A DNA stretch of 64,000 nt from positions 558,001 through 622,000 of the forward strand of contig NZ_JAGVQR010000004.1 in the NCBI RefSeq assembly GCF_018275325.1, written 5' to 3'. How positions within the stretch are numbered: position 1 is the first letter of the stretch; each line of letters opens with the position of its first letter. The notes under the pieces were generated by a model, which was not told where the DNA came from, did no database searches, and saw only the letters and a program-made list of their open reading frames with translations. Origin of the DNA: Nocardioides palaemonis. GTDB lineage: Bacteria > Actinomycetota > Actinomycetes > Propionibacteriales > Nocardioidaceae. Of this stretch, positions 35,306 through 44,100 are shown one piece after another. The position numbers and the translations under genes were made by a program.

Positions 35306-38140
35306 ATGTCCCAGCCATCCCGGCCGTGGGCGCGCCTCGCGCGCGCTGCCGCCACCGTCCTCTCCGCCACCGCAGTATCCGCAGCCGGCGCCGTCGCCCT
35401 CGTCCCGTCGGCCGCCTCGGCCGCCGCACCGGGCGCCGTCGTCGACCTGCCGGGCTGCACCGACAACAGCCTGACCGGCGCGTACTACGACGGCGCCTCG
35501 GCGTCGCTGCCCGCGCCCGTCAAGGTGGGCACCGGCACGATCGACACCGTCAACGTCTACAACATGGGCTACCTGTACGGCTACGACGCGAACGGCAGCG
35601 GCGGCGGCCAGCTCGAGCTGTACCCCCTCCACCTCAACAACAACTCCAGCGGGGGCAACTCGGGCGTCACCTACGGACAGACCACCTGGAACGGCCGCCC
35701 GGCCTTCTGCCAGCAGATGACCGACTACCGCGGCCCCGCGATGACCGGCTCGTCGAGCGCCCAGGCGCTGATCGTCGACCGATCGGACATCGCTGCCGGC
35801 GACTTCGACGTGGTCTACAACTACGACCGGGTCCAGGTCGACGGTCGCTGGGCCTGGTCGGGCGTGTACCTGTACTCCTACTACTCCAGCTACTACGAGA
35901 ACTGGATCGCCCCCGGCAGCGGCAGCGACGGCGCCCTCGAGGACGCCAACCAGGCCACCGGGCTCATCCACTCCTCGCGCGAGTCGTCGGTGCTCGGCCG
36001 CTACGTGTTCCGGATCCGCAACGGCCGCCTGGCGAGCACCCCGGACGCGACCATCACCGGCAAGCCCGCCGCCCTCGGCGCCAGCTCGGCGGTGTCCTTC
36101 ACCTACGCCACCTCCGACGCCGAGACCTTCGACCGGTTCGAGTGCCGGGTGACGGCGGTGGGGTCCGACCCCGCCGACTTCGCCACCTGCGCGGACGCCG
36201 GCTCCGACTACGACCTCGCCGACGGCGACTACCGCTTCGAGGTCCGCGCCGTCGACACCCTCGGCGGCGTCGGCGACCCCACCTCGTACGAGTTCACCGT
36301 CGACACCACGAAGCCGGTCGTCACGCTGACCGACGAGCCCTCGGCCCGTTCCACCGACACCACCCCGACCTTCGCCTGGACCGTGGGCGAGGCGACCGGC
36401 TCGGTCGAGTGCCGCGTCGACACCCGCCCCCTTCCCGAGGAGCGCGCCGCGTGGGAGCCCTGCTCCTCCGGTGACGCGCTGGCCGGGCTCGGTGACGGCG
36501 ACTACCGCTTCGAGGTCCGCGCCACCGACCGCGCCGGCAACCAGGGCGACGCCACCTCGTCCGACTTCAGCATCGACACCTCCGGCCCGGCCGTGTCCTG
36601 GACGACGACCCCCGACGCGCTGACCATCGTCGCCACGCCCACGTTCGCGTGGTCCACCGAGGACGCCGACGTGGCGTCGTACTCCTGCCGCCTGAGCCGT
36701 CCGGTCGGCGAGCCGGCCCCGTGGGAGTCCTGCGACCCGACCGACGGACCGCTCACCCGGCTCGGTGACGGCGACTGGCGCTACGAGGTCAAGGCCGTCG
36801 ACGACCTCGGCAACGAGGGCGCGCGCGCGTCCTACGACTTCACGGTCGACACCGCAGCCCCGGGCGTCGCGATCACCGGCCACCCGTCGGCCCGCGGCAA
36901 CGTCACGTCGCCGGTCTTCGACTTCTCCTCCGACGCCGAGGACCTCGACCGCTTCGAGTGCCGCGTCACCGCCGACGGCAGCGAGCCCGCCGACTGGCAC
37001 GCGTGCTCGACGGGTGACGAGCTCGACGGCCTCACCGACGGCGACTGGCGCTTCGAGGTCCGCGCCGTCGACCTCGCCGGCAACGCGGGCGAGGCGGCGT
37101 CCTTCGACTTCGCCGTCGACACGGCCGCGGCCGGCGTCACCGTCACCAGCCGTCCGCGGGCCATCGGCAACGACGCCACGCCGTCGTTCGCCTACGTCGT
37201 GGACCCGTCCGCGGACCTCGACCACTTCGAGTGCGTCGTGGTGCCCGAGGGCGCGCAGTCCGCGTCGCCCGAGCGGTGCGACGCGGCCGGCTTCACCTCC
37301 GCGGCGCTCGAGGACGGCAGCTACGTCTTCAGCGTCGTGGCCGTCGACACCGCCGGCAACACCAGCGACCCGGCGACGGTCCGCTTCACGGTCGACACCG
37401 TGGCGCCGTCGACCACGGTGACCCAGGCCCCGGCCGACGTCATCGCGACGGGTTCGGCGACCTTCGGCTGGTCGTCGGACGAGAGCCCGACCACGACGGA
37501 GTGCCGTCTCTCGCCCGCCGGCCAGACCGCGGCGTGGCAGTCCTGCGCCGCGACGTCGCGGACCTTCGGCTCGCTCGGCGACGGCTCGTACACCTTCGAG
37601 GTCCGCTCGACCGACGCCGCCGGCAACACCGGCGCCCCGGCGCGGGCCACCACGCGCGTCAACCTCGGCCAGCCGACGATCACGGCCGAGATCTCCAGCG
37701 CGACGCCGATCAGTGCGTTCGGCTGGTACCGCGACGCGGTGACGATCACCTACACCTGCGCCGGCAACGGCAGCCCGCTCGTCGGGGCCTGCCCCGCGCC
37801 GCGCCAGGTGCCGCGGGCCCAGCAGGGCAAGGTCGTCTTCCGGGCGAGCATCGCCACGGCTGACGGCGACACCGCGTCGGTGAGCACCACGCTGCTGATC
37901 GACAAGGGCAAGCCGCAGGCGAGGATCAAGGGCTTCAGCGGCAAGCGGGTCTACACCTCCGTGCCGAAGCCGACCTGTCGCGCCTCGGACCCCCGGTCGG
38001 GCCTGGACGACTGCACCGTGTCGGTCCGCAAGGTCACCCGCAAGGACGGCACGACCTACGTCGTGGTGAAGGCGACCGCCACCGACAAGGCCGGCAACGT
38101 CCGCGTGGTCCGCAAGCAGGCGCCCCTCCGGGCGGCCTGA
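35306..38140 (+). CDS. Secreted multi-repeat protein, paralogue 2
   Basis: This protein of about 944 residues is built like its neighbour: a signal peptide (about 1-42, ending SAASAAA), an N-terminal NIDO-like domain (about 45-250, more divergent, Asn/Gly/Tyr-rich, with QALIVDRSDIAAGDFDVVYNY), six Ig-like repeats instead of five, and a near-identical C-terminal domain beginning PTITAEISSATPISAFGWYR. ATG 35306 has GAAGGG upstream; the open frame to 35249 is leader. The extra repeat and the divergent N-terminal domain suggest duplication followed by specialisation. The ligand is unknown. Confidence 0.82.
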   Translation: MSQPSRPWARLARAAATVLSATAVSAAGAVALVPSAASAAAPGAVVDLPGCTDNSLTGAYYDGASASLPAPVKVGTGTIDTVNVYNMGYLYGYDANGSGGGQLELYPLHLNNNSSGGNSGVTYGQTTWNGRPAFCQQMTDYRGPAMTGSSSAQALIVDRSDIAAGDFDVVYNYDRVQVDGRWAWSGVYLYSYYSSYYENWIAPGSGSDGALEDANQATGLIHSSRESSVLGRYVFRIRNGRLASTPDATITGKPAALGASSAVSFTYATSDAETFDRFECRVTAVGSDPADFATCADAGSDYDLADGDYRFEVRAVDTLGGVGDPTSYEFTVDTTKPVVTLTDEPSARSTDTTPTFAWTVGEATGSVECRVDTRPLPEERAAWEPCSSGDALAGLGDGDYRFEVRATDRAGNQGDATSSDFSIDTSGPAVSWTTTPDALTIVATPTFAWSTEDADVASYSCRLSRPVGEPAPWESCDPTDGPLTRLGDGDWRYEVKAVDDLGNEGARASYDFTVDTAAPGVAITGHPSARGNVTSPVFDFSSDAEDLDRFECRVTADGSEPADWHACSTGDELDGLTDGDWRFEVRAVDLAGNAGEAASFDFAVDTAAAGVTVTSRPRAIGNDATPSFAYVVDPSADLDHFECVVVPEGAQSASPERCDAAGFTSAALEDGSYVFSVVAVDTAGNTSDPATVRFTVDTVAPSTTVTQAPADVIATGSATFGWSSDESPTTTECRLSPAGQTAAWQSCAATSRTFGSLGDGSYTFEVRSTDAAGNTGAPARATTRVNLGQPTITAEISSATPISAFGWYRDAVTITYTCAGNGSPLVGACPAPRQVPRAQQGKVVFRASIATADGDTASVSTTLLIDKGKPQARIKGFSGKRVYTSVPKPTCRASDPRSGLDDCTVSVRKVTRKDGTTYVVVKATATDKAGNVRVVRKQAPLRAA

Positions 38141-38162
38141 GCACGACGACAGCAGCACCGGC

Positions 38163-38194
38163 GGGGCCGGACGGAGATCACTCCGTCCGGCCCC
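38163..38194 (+). terminator. Terminator hairpin after paralogue 2
   Basis: Arms are identical to those at 35096-35127 (14 bp, loop ATCA). The flanking bases GCGGGG and GTCCGGCGTTC are also shared, so the terminator was part of the duplicated unit. Confidence 0.8.
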
Positions 38195-38206
38195 GTCCGG
38201 CGTTCG

Positions 38207-38212
38207 TAGACT
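38207..38212 (+). promoter_or_regulatory. Leaderless -10 box TAGACT
   Basis: TAGACT lies 7 nt before ATG 38220 of the GNAT gene, directly after the terminator of paralogue 2. Confidence 0.5.
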
Positions 38213-38219
38213 GCGCGCC

Positions 38220-38657
38220 ATGACGACGCGGGTGCTGGTGGCCTCCTTCGACGAGCTGGCGCCGCGGACGGCGTACGACGTCTGGCGGCTGCGCCAGCAG
38301 GTGTTCGTCGTCGAGCAGGACTGCCCCTACCCCGACCTCGACGGGCGCGACCTCGAGGACACCGCCCGCCACCTCGTGCTGCTCGACGACGACCGGGTCG
38401 TCGGGACGCTGCGGGTCCTCGACGACGGCGGCTGGGCGCGGATCGGCCGCGTCGTCGTGGCCCCGGAGGCGCGCGGTCGCGGGCTCGCGGCCACGCTGAT
38501 GGACGAGGCGGTCGCGCTCGTCTCCGGCCGCGAGGTGCGGCTCGACGCGCAGACCGGCCTCACCGCGTTCTACGCGGGCTACGGCTTCGAGGTGAGCGGC
38601 CCGGAGTTCGACGAGGACGGCATCATGCACGTGCCGATGCGTCGGGCACCAGCATGA
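38220..38657 (+). CDS. ElaA-type GNAT N-acetyltransferase
   Basis: This 145-residue single-domain acetyltransferase has the ElaA-like start YDVWRLRQQVFVVEQDCPYPDLDGRD and the acetyl-CoA loop VVVAPEARGRGLAATLMDEAV (about residues 79-99), followed by TAFYAGYGFEVSGPEFDEDGI. The substrate is unknown. It is read from a leaderless start. Its last 35 nt overlap the end of the convergent aldehyde dehydrogenase-like gene. Confidence 0.88.
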   Translation: MTTRVLVASFDELAPRTAYDVWRLRQQVFVVEQDCPYPDLDGRDLEDTARHLVLLDDDRVVGTLRVLDDGGWARIGRVVVAPEARGRGLAATLMDEAVALVSGREVRLDAQTGLTAFYAGYGFEVSGPEFDEDGIMHVPMRRAPA

Positions 38658-39756
38658 GCACCGGGCCGAGGACCTCCTCCACCACGAGGCGGGAGTCGGC
38701 CGCCACGCCACCGATCACCGTGGGCTCGACCCACCAGCCCGGCCGGTCGAGGCGCCGGCCGCCGAGCGCGACGTCGGCGCGCTCGGACTCGGCGAGCGCG
38801 ACGTAGCGCAGCACCCGGTCGCGGGCCACCGCCGAGCGCAGCGGACCGCACAGCGTCTCGGGGGAGGTCGGGTCGCCGACGGCCACCGCCGCCATCGCCT
38901 CGACCGCGGCCGCCCGCGCCTCGGCGTAGCGGAAGGCGGGCACCACCACGCTGCTCGGCACCCAGGGCGCCTGACCCGCGTTGGCCGCCACCGCACGCGC
39001 CGCCTCGGCAACCAGGGAGGCCATGTCGGCGCCGCCCGCGCGCACCTGTCGGGGGCCGCCGACCGTGACCCGGACACGGGTGCCGGGACGGTGCGCCACC
39101 GCCTTCACCCGGTCGCCCACCACGGCGGACCCGGCGACGACGACCTCGTCGACGCGACGGTCGAGGGTGAGCGCGATCGCGACGTCGACGTCACGCGTGG
39201 TGACGACGTTGAGGACCCCGCGAGGCAGGTGGTCGAGGGCGATGCGGCCGATCTCCAGCGCGGCGCTGGCCGCCTCCACGGCCGGCTTCAGAACGACCGT
39301 GCCGCCGGCGAGCAGGACCCGGCCGATCTCCTCGAGCGCCACCGCGAGCGGCGAGGTGGCCGGGGTGACGACGACGGTGACGCCGGCCTGGAGGCGGCGC
39401 GGCACCGCGCGGAGCTCGGCGATCGGACGGTCGACGTGGTCCTCGCGCAGCGCCACCGGGACGCCGGTCTCGGCGGCGAGGAGCAGCGCGAGGTCGTCGG
39501 CCCGGTCCTCGAGGGCAGCGCGGAAGGCGCGCACCGCGGCGACCCGCATGGTCGAGTCGGTGCTCCACGGGGTGGCGTCGAACGCGCGCCGGGCCGCCGT
39601 GAGCGCCGCGTCGACGTCGGCGGGCCCGGCGTCCGGGACCTGCCAGAGCACCTCGCCGGTGGCGGGGTTGCGGGCCGGGAAGGTCCAGCCCTCCACCGTC
39701 GGCTGCTCGCGGCCGTCGACGGGCAGGCCCACCGGCGCGGGGACGTGCTTGCTCAT
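38623..39756 (-). CDS. Truncated, catalytically degenerate aldehyde dehydrogenase homologue
   Basis: This 377-residue protein aligns with the first three quarters of the roughly 480-residue ALDH fold (start FPARNPATGEVLWQVPDAGPADVDAALTAARRAF, end EEVLGPVLMLVPD). The general-base motif ELGGK is replaced by TVGGPRQV, and the nucleophile motif NxGQxCxA by NAGQAPWVPSS, so the active-site Glu and Cys are both absent. The usual C-terminal 90-100 residues (oligomerisation strand, NPF and final motifs) are missing. The frame is otherwise open and codon use is normal, so it may be a binding or scaffold protein, not a fresh pseudogene. It overlaps the convergent GNAT gene by 35 nt. Confidence 0.8.
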   Translation of the reverse strand: MSKHVPAPVGLPVDGREQPTVEGWTFPARNPATGEVLWQVPDAGPADVDAALTAARRAFDATPWSTDSTMRVAAVRAFRAALEDRADDLALLLAAETGVPVALREDHVDRPIAELRAVPRRLQAGVTVVVTPATSPLAVALEEIGRVLLAGGTVVLKPAVEAASAALEIGRIALDHLPRGVLNVVTTRDVDVAIALTLDRRVDEVVVAGSAVVGDRVKAVAHRPGTRVRVTVGGPRQVRAGGADMASLVAEAARAVAANAGQAPWVPSSVVVPAFRYAEARAAAVEAMAAVAVGDPTSPETLCGPLRSAVARDRVLRYVALAESERADVALGGRRLDRPGWWVEPTVIGGVAADSRLVVEEVLGPVLMLVPDASARA

Positions 39757-39810
39757 GGGGCCACTTCACCACGACCGGCCCAGCGACGACACGTCGTGGG
39801 CCCACTGGCC

Positions 39811-39816
39811 TAGCCT
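39811..39816 (+). promoter_or_regulatory. Leaderless -10 box TAGCCT
   Basis: TAGCCT lies exactly 6 nt before ATG 39823 of the BtuF-like gene. Confidence 0.52.
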
Positions 39817-39822
39817 CGGGCC

Positions 39823-40566
39823 ATGCTCGACGACCTCGGCGCGGACGTCCCCCTGACCGGTCCGGCGACCCGCGTGGTGTCCCTGGTGCCGTCGCTGACC
39901 GAGGCGCTGGCCGCCACCGAGCCCGGTCGCCTCGTCGGCGCGACGGACTGGTGCACCCACCCGGCCGACCTGTCGGTCGCCCGCGTGCGGGGCACCAAGA
40001 ACCCGGACCTGGCGGCGGTCCGGCGCCTGGACCCGGACCTCGTGGTCGCCAACCAGGAGGAGAACCGCGAGCTGGACGTGCGCCGGCTCCGCGAGGCGGG
40101 CGTGGCGGTGTGGGTGACCCGCATCGAGACGGTCGAGGAGTCGCTGGCGTCGATGTCGCGGCTGCTCGCCGAGGCGCTCCAGGTCGCCGAGCCCGGATGG
40201 CTGGCCGAGGCGCGCCGGCTGTGGTCGGCGCCGGTGGCGCCGCGGCTCCGGGTCGCGGTGCCGATCTGGCGCGACCCCTGGATGGTCGTCGGCGCGTCCA
40301 CCTACACCGACGACCTGCTGGCGCGCGCCGGGCTGGTCAACGTCCTCGCCGGCCGCGAGGGGCGCTACCCGACGGTGACGCCGGGCGACGTCGACGCGGC
40401 GCGCCCCGACGTCGTGCTGCTGCCGGACGAGCCGTACGTCTTCACCGCGGACGACGGGCCCGAGGCGTTCACGACTCCCGCCCGGCTGGTGTCGGGGCGG
40501 CTTCTGACCTGGTACGGCCCGGCGATGGTCGAGGCGCACGCGGCGCTGGCTACCCTCCAGCCATGA
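39823..40566 (+). CDS. Cytosolic BtuF-like helical-backbone metal receptor protein
   Basis: This 247-residue protein has the fold blocks of cobalamin or siderophore receptors: RVVSLVPSLTEALAA near the start, GTKNPDLAAVRRLDPDLVVANQEENR, and RVAVPIWRDPWMVVGASTYTDDLLARAGLVNV. Unlike BtuF it has no signal peptide or lipobox, and no ABC permease or ATPase lies nearby, so it should stay in the cytoplasm. It may bind cobalamin or another metal chelate. Its stop overlaps the marR start, and icmF, a B12-dependent enzyme, is next but one, which makes a B12-related role attractive (inference). Confidence 0.8.
   Translation: MLDDLGADVPLTGPATRVVSLVPSLTEALAATEPGRLVGATDWCTHPADLSVARVRGTKNPDLAAVRRLDPDLVVANQEENRELDVRRLREAGVAVWVTRIETVEESLASMSRLLAEALQVAEPGWLAEARRLWSAPVAPRLRVAVPIWRDPWMVVGASTYTDDLLARAGLVNVLAGREGRYPTVTPGDVDAARPDVVLLPDEPYVFTADDGPEAFTTPARLVSGRLLTWYGPAMVEAHAALATLQP
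40551..40556 (+). promoter_or_regulatory. Leaderless -10 box TACCCT inside the BtuF-like gene
   Basis: TACCCT lies 6 nt before ATG 40563, so marR may have its own transcript besides read-through. Confidence 0.45.
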
Positions 40567-41054
40567 CGCGCGACCCGATCGGCGAGGCCCACCGCCAGTG
40601 GGTCGCCCACGGCTGGGCCGACGCCGCCGATGGGATGGCGATGGTGACCTCGGTGGTGCGCGCCCAGCAGCTGCTGCTGGAGCGCATCGACGCCGTGCTG
40701 CGCCCGCGCGGCCTGACCTTCGCCCGCTACGAGGTGCTGCGCCTGCTGTCCTTCTCCCGTGGCGCGGCGATGCCGATGTCGCGGCTCGGGTCGCTGCTGC
40801 AGGTCCACCCCACCAGCGTCACCAGCGCGGTCGACCGGCTGGTCGCGCAGGACTACGTGCGGCGCGAGCGCGGCGACGGCGACCGACGGGTCGTGCTGGC
40901 GGTGCTCACCGACGCCGGTCGCGAGGCGGTCGAGGAGGCCACGGCAGCGCTCAACGCGGCGGTCTTCGAGCAGCCGGGGCTCCCCGCCCCCGCGGTCCGC
41001 GACCTGACCGACCGCCTGACGGCGCTGCGCACGGGCCTGGGCGAGAGCGTCTGA
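40563..41054 (+). CDS. MarR-family transcriptional regulator
   Basis: This 163-residue protein has a winged helix-turn-helix: RYEVLRLLSFSRGAAMPMSRLGSLLQVHPTSVTSAVDRLVAQDYV with the wing RRERGDGDRRVVLAVLTDAGREA, flanked by dimerisation helices. The ATG overlaps the BtuF-like stop by 4 nt. A perfect 18-bp palindrome lies over the icmF promoter 114 nt downstream, a natural target (inference). A long perfect hairpin follows and should end this transcript before icmF. Confidence 0.9.
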   Translation: MTRDPIGEAHRQWVAHGWADAADGMAMVTSVVRAQQLLLERIDAVLRPRGLTFARYEVLRLLSFSRGAAMPMSRLGSLLQVHPTSVTSAVDRLVAQDYVRRERGDGDRRVVLAVLTDAGREAVEEATAALNAAVFEQPGLPAPAVRDLTDRLTALRTGLGESV

Positions 41055-41070
41055 AGGCCGCGGTTGACCG

Positions 41071-41132
41071 GTATCTGGGGACGTTCTGGTGGGTGAGAGA
41101 GCCGCATCACCCACCAGAACGTCCCCAGATAC
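41071..41132 (+). terminator. 26-bp perfect hairpin between marR and icmF
   Basis: Arms 41071-41096 and 41107-41132 are perfectly complementary over 26 bp, with a 10-nt loop GAGAGCCGCA. It starts 17 nt after the marR stop. No T-run follows. It is the longest perfect inverted repeat seen in the window. Confidence 0.75.
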
Positions 41133-41167
41133 CCCAGACGGGAAGACCGAGGTGACTCGCGAGTAAT

Positions 41168-41186
41168 TAGTAGGACGTCCTACTAT
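41168..41186 (+). promoter_or_regulatory. icmF promoter with 18-bp palindromic operator
   Basis: TAGTAGGACGTCCTACTA (41168-41185) is a perfect palindrome. It overlaps the -10 box TACTAT (41181-41186), which is exactly 6 nt before ATG 41193, so icmF appears leaderless. Binding there would block transcription. Confidence 0.7.
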
Positions 41187-41192
41187 CTGCTC

Positions 41193-44100
41193 ATGGCCGA
41201 CCTGCACACGCCCGCGCACCCGATCCGCCTCGTCACCGCCTCGAGCCTCTTCGACGGCCACGACGCGTCGATCAACATCATGCGGCGGATCTTCATGAGC
41301 CAGGGTTGCGAGGTGATCCACCTCGGGCACAACCGCTCGGTCCAGGAGGTCGTCGACGCGGCGCTCGAGGAGGACGTGCACGGCGTCGCGGTGTCGTCCT
41401 ACCAGGGCGGCCACGTGGAGTACTTCGAGTACCTCGTGGAGTCGCTGCGCGCGGCCGGCGCGGGCCACGTCCGGGTCGTCGGCGGCGGTGGCGGGGTCAT
41501 CGTGCCGTCGGAGATCCAGCGGCTGCGCGAGTCGGGCGTGACCATCTTCTCGCCCGAGGACGGCCAGAAGATGGGCCTGGTCGGGATGATCAACTCCGTC
41601 GTGCGCGACTGCGACGTCGACCTGTGGGCCGACCGCCAGGTCACGGTCGAGCAGGTGCTCTCGGGCGACCGATTCGCGGTCGCGCGGGCGATCACCGGCG
41701 CCGAGGACGGCCGCCTCGACGACGCGACGCTCGCCGAGGTGCGCGCCGCGGCGACCCGGCGGGTGGTCCCGGTGCTCGGCATCACCGGCACCGGCGGCTC
41801 CGGCAAGTCCTCGCTCACCGACGAGGTGGTGCGACGCTTCCGCACCGACCAGCAAGACAAGCTGAGGATCGCGGTCGTCGCGGTCGACCCGACCCGGCGC
41901 AAGGGCGGCGGTGCACTGCTCGGCGACCGGATCCGCGCCAACTCCCTCGACGGCGACCGGGTGTTCTTCCGCTCGCTGGCCACCCGTGGCGCGCACGAGG
42001 TGCCCGAGCACCTCGGCGACGTGATCGACGTGCTCAAGGCCGCTGGCAACGACCTGGTCATCGTCGAGACGCCCGGCATCGGCCAGGGCGACGCCGGCAT
42101 CGTGCCGCTGGTCGACCACTCGCTCTACGTCATGACGCCCGAGTTCGGCGCCGCCTCCCAGCTCGAGAAGATCGACATGCTCGACTTCGCCGACACGGTG
42201 GCGATCAACAAGTTCGAGCGCCGCGGCGCCAAGGACGCGCTGCGCGACGTGGGCCGCCAGCTGGTCCGCAACCGCGAGGCGTTCGGCAAGCAGCCCGACG
42301 ACATGCCGGTCTTCGGCACCAGCGCCGCGACCTTCAACGACGACGGCGTCACCGCGCTCTACCAGCACCTGCGCGACGCGCTCGCCGAGTCGGGCCTCGA
42401 GGTCACCGAGGGCGCGCTCCCGCACGTCGACGTGCGCCACTCCTCCGGGATCCGCCAGGTGGTGCCGCCCGAGCGGGTGCGCTACCTCAGCGAGATCACC
42501 GAGACCGTCCGCGGCTACCACGCCCGCACGGACGAGCTCGCCGTGGCGGCGACCCGGGTCCAGCGGATCGAGGCCGTCGCGGGCGAGCTCGACGACGCGG
42601 ACGCCGGCGGCGTCCCCGCCCTGCTGGAGCGGGCGCGCAAGGACGTCCCGCACGAGGTCGTCGACCAGATCGCGGCGTGGCCGGCCGTCGTGGAGTCCTA
42701 CTCCGGCGACGAGCAGGTGGTCCGGGTCCGCGACAAGGAGATCCACACCCGCCTGACCCGCGAGTCGCTCAGCGGCAACAAGATCCCGCGCGTCGCGCTG
42801 CCCCGCTTCACCGACCACGGCCAGCTCGTGCGCTTCTGGCGACGCGAGAACCTGCCCGGCTACTTCCCCTTCACCGCGGGCGTCTTCCCCTTCAAGCGCG
42901 ACAACGAGGACCCCGCCCGCATGTTCGCCGGCGAGGGCGACCCGGCGCGTACCAACCGCCGCTTCAAGATCCTCTCCGAGGGCAACGACGCAACCCGCCT
43001 CTCGACCGCCTTCGACTCCGTCACCCTCTACGGCCGCGACCCCGACCCGCGCCCCGACGTCTACGGCAAGGTCGGCACCTCGGGCGTGAGCGTGGCGACG
43101 CTCGACGACATGAAGGTGCTCTACGGCGGCTTCGACCTGGTCGCGCCGACGACCTCGGTCAGCATGACGATCAACGGCCCGGCCCCCACCGTGCTGGCGT
43201 TCTTCCTCAACACCGCCATCGACCAGCAGGTCGACGCGTTCACCGAGCGCGAGGGCCGCGAGCCCGACGAGCAGGAGCGCGCCGACCTCGCGGCGTACGC
43301 CCTGGCCAACGTCCGCGGCACCGTGCAGGCCGACATCCTGAAGGAGGACCAGGGGCAGAACACCTGCCTGTTCTCCACCGAGTTCTCCCTGCGGATGATG
43401 GCCGACATCCAGGAGTGGTTCATCCAGCAGAAGGTGCGCAACTTCTACTCGGTGTCGATCTCCGGCTACCACATCGCCGAGGCCGGGGCGAACCCGATCA
43501 GCCAGCTCGCCTTCACCCTCGCCAACGGCTTCACCTACGTCGAGGCCTACCTCGCGCGCGGCATGGACATCGACGACTTCGCGCCCAACCTGTCGTTCTT
43601 CTTCTCCAACGGCATGGACCCCGAGTACAGCGTGCTCGGCCGGGTCGCCCGCCGGATCTGGGCGGTCGCGATGAAGGAGAAGTACGGCGCGGGCGAGCGC
43701 TCGCAGAAGCTGAAGTACCACGTCCAGACGAGCGGTCGCTCGCTGCACGCGCAGGAGATGGACTTCAACGACATCCGCACCACGCTGCAGGCGCTCATCG
43801 CGATCTACGACAACGCCAACAGCCTGCACACCAACGCCTACGACGAGGCCGTCACCACCCCCACCGAGGAGTCGGTGCGCCGCGCGCTGGCGATCCAGCT
43901 GATCATCAACCGCGAGTGGGGCCTGGCGATGAACGAGAACCCGCTCCAGGGCTCGTACGTCATCGACGAGCTCACCGACCTCGTCGAGGCCGCGGTCCTG
44001 GCCGAGTTCGACCGGATCAACGAGCGCGGCGGCGTCCTCGGCGCCATGGAGACCGGCTACCAGCGCGGCCGGATCCAGGACGAGTCGATGCTCTACGAGC

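Noticed and set aside
38623..39756. Pseudogene call for the ALDH homologue
   Set aside because: No frameshift or internal stop is present and codon use is normal. Loss of two catalytic residues and the C-terminus suggests changed function, though a decaying gene cannot be excluded.
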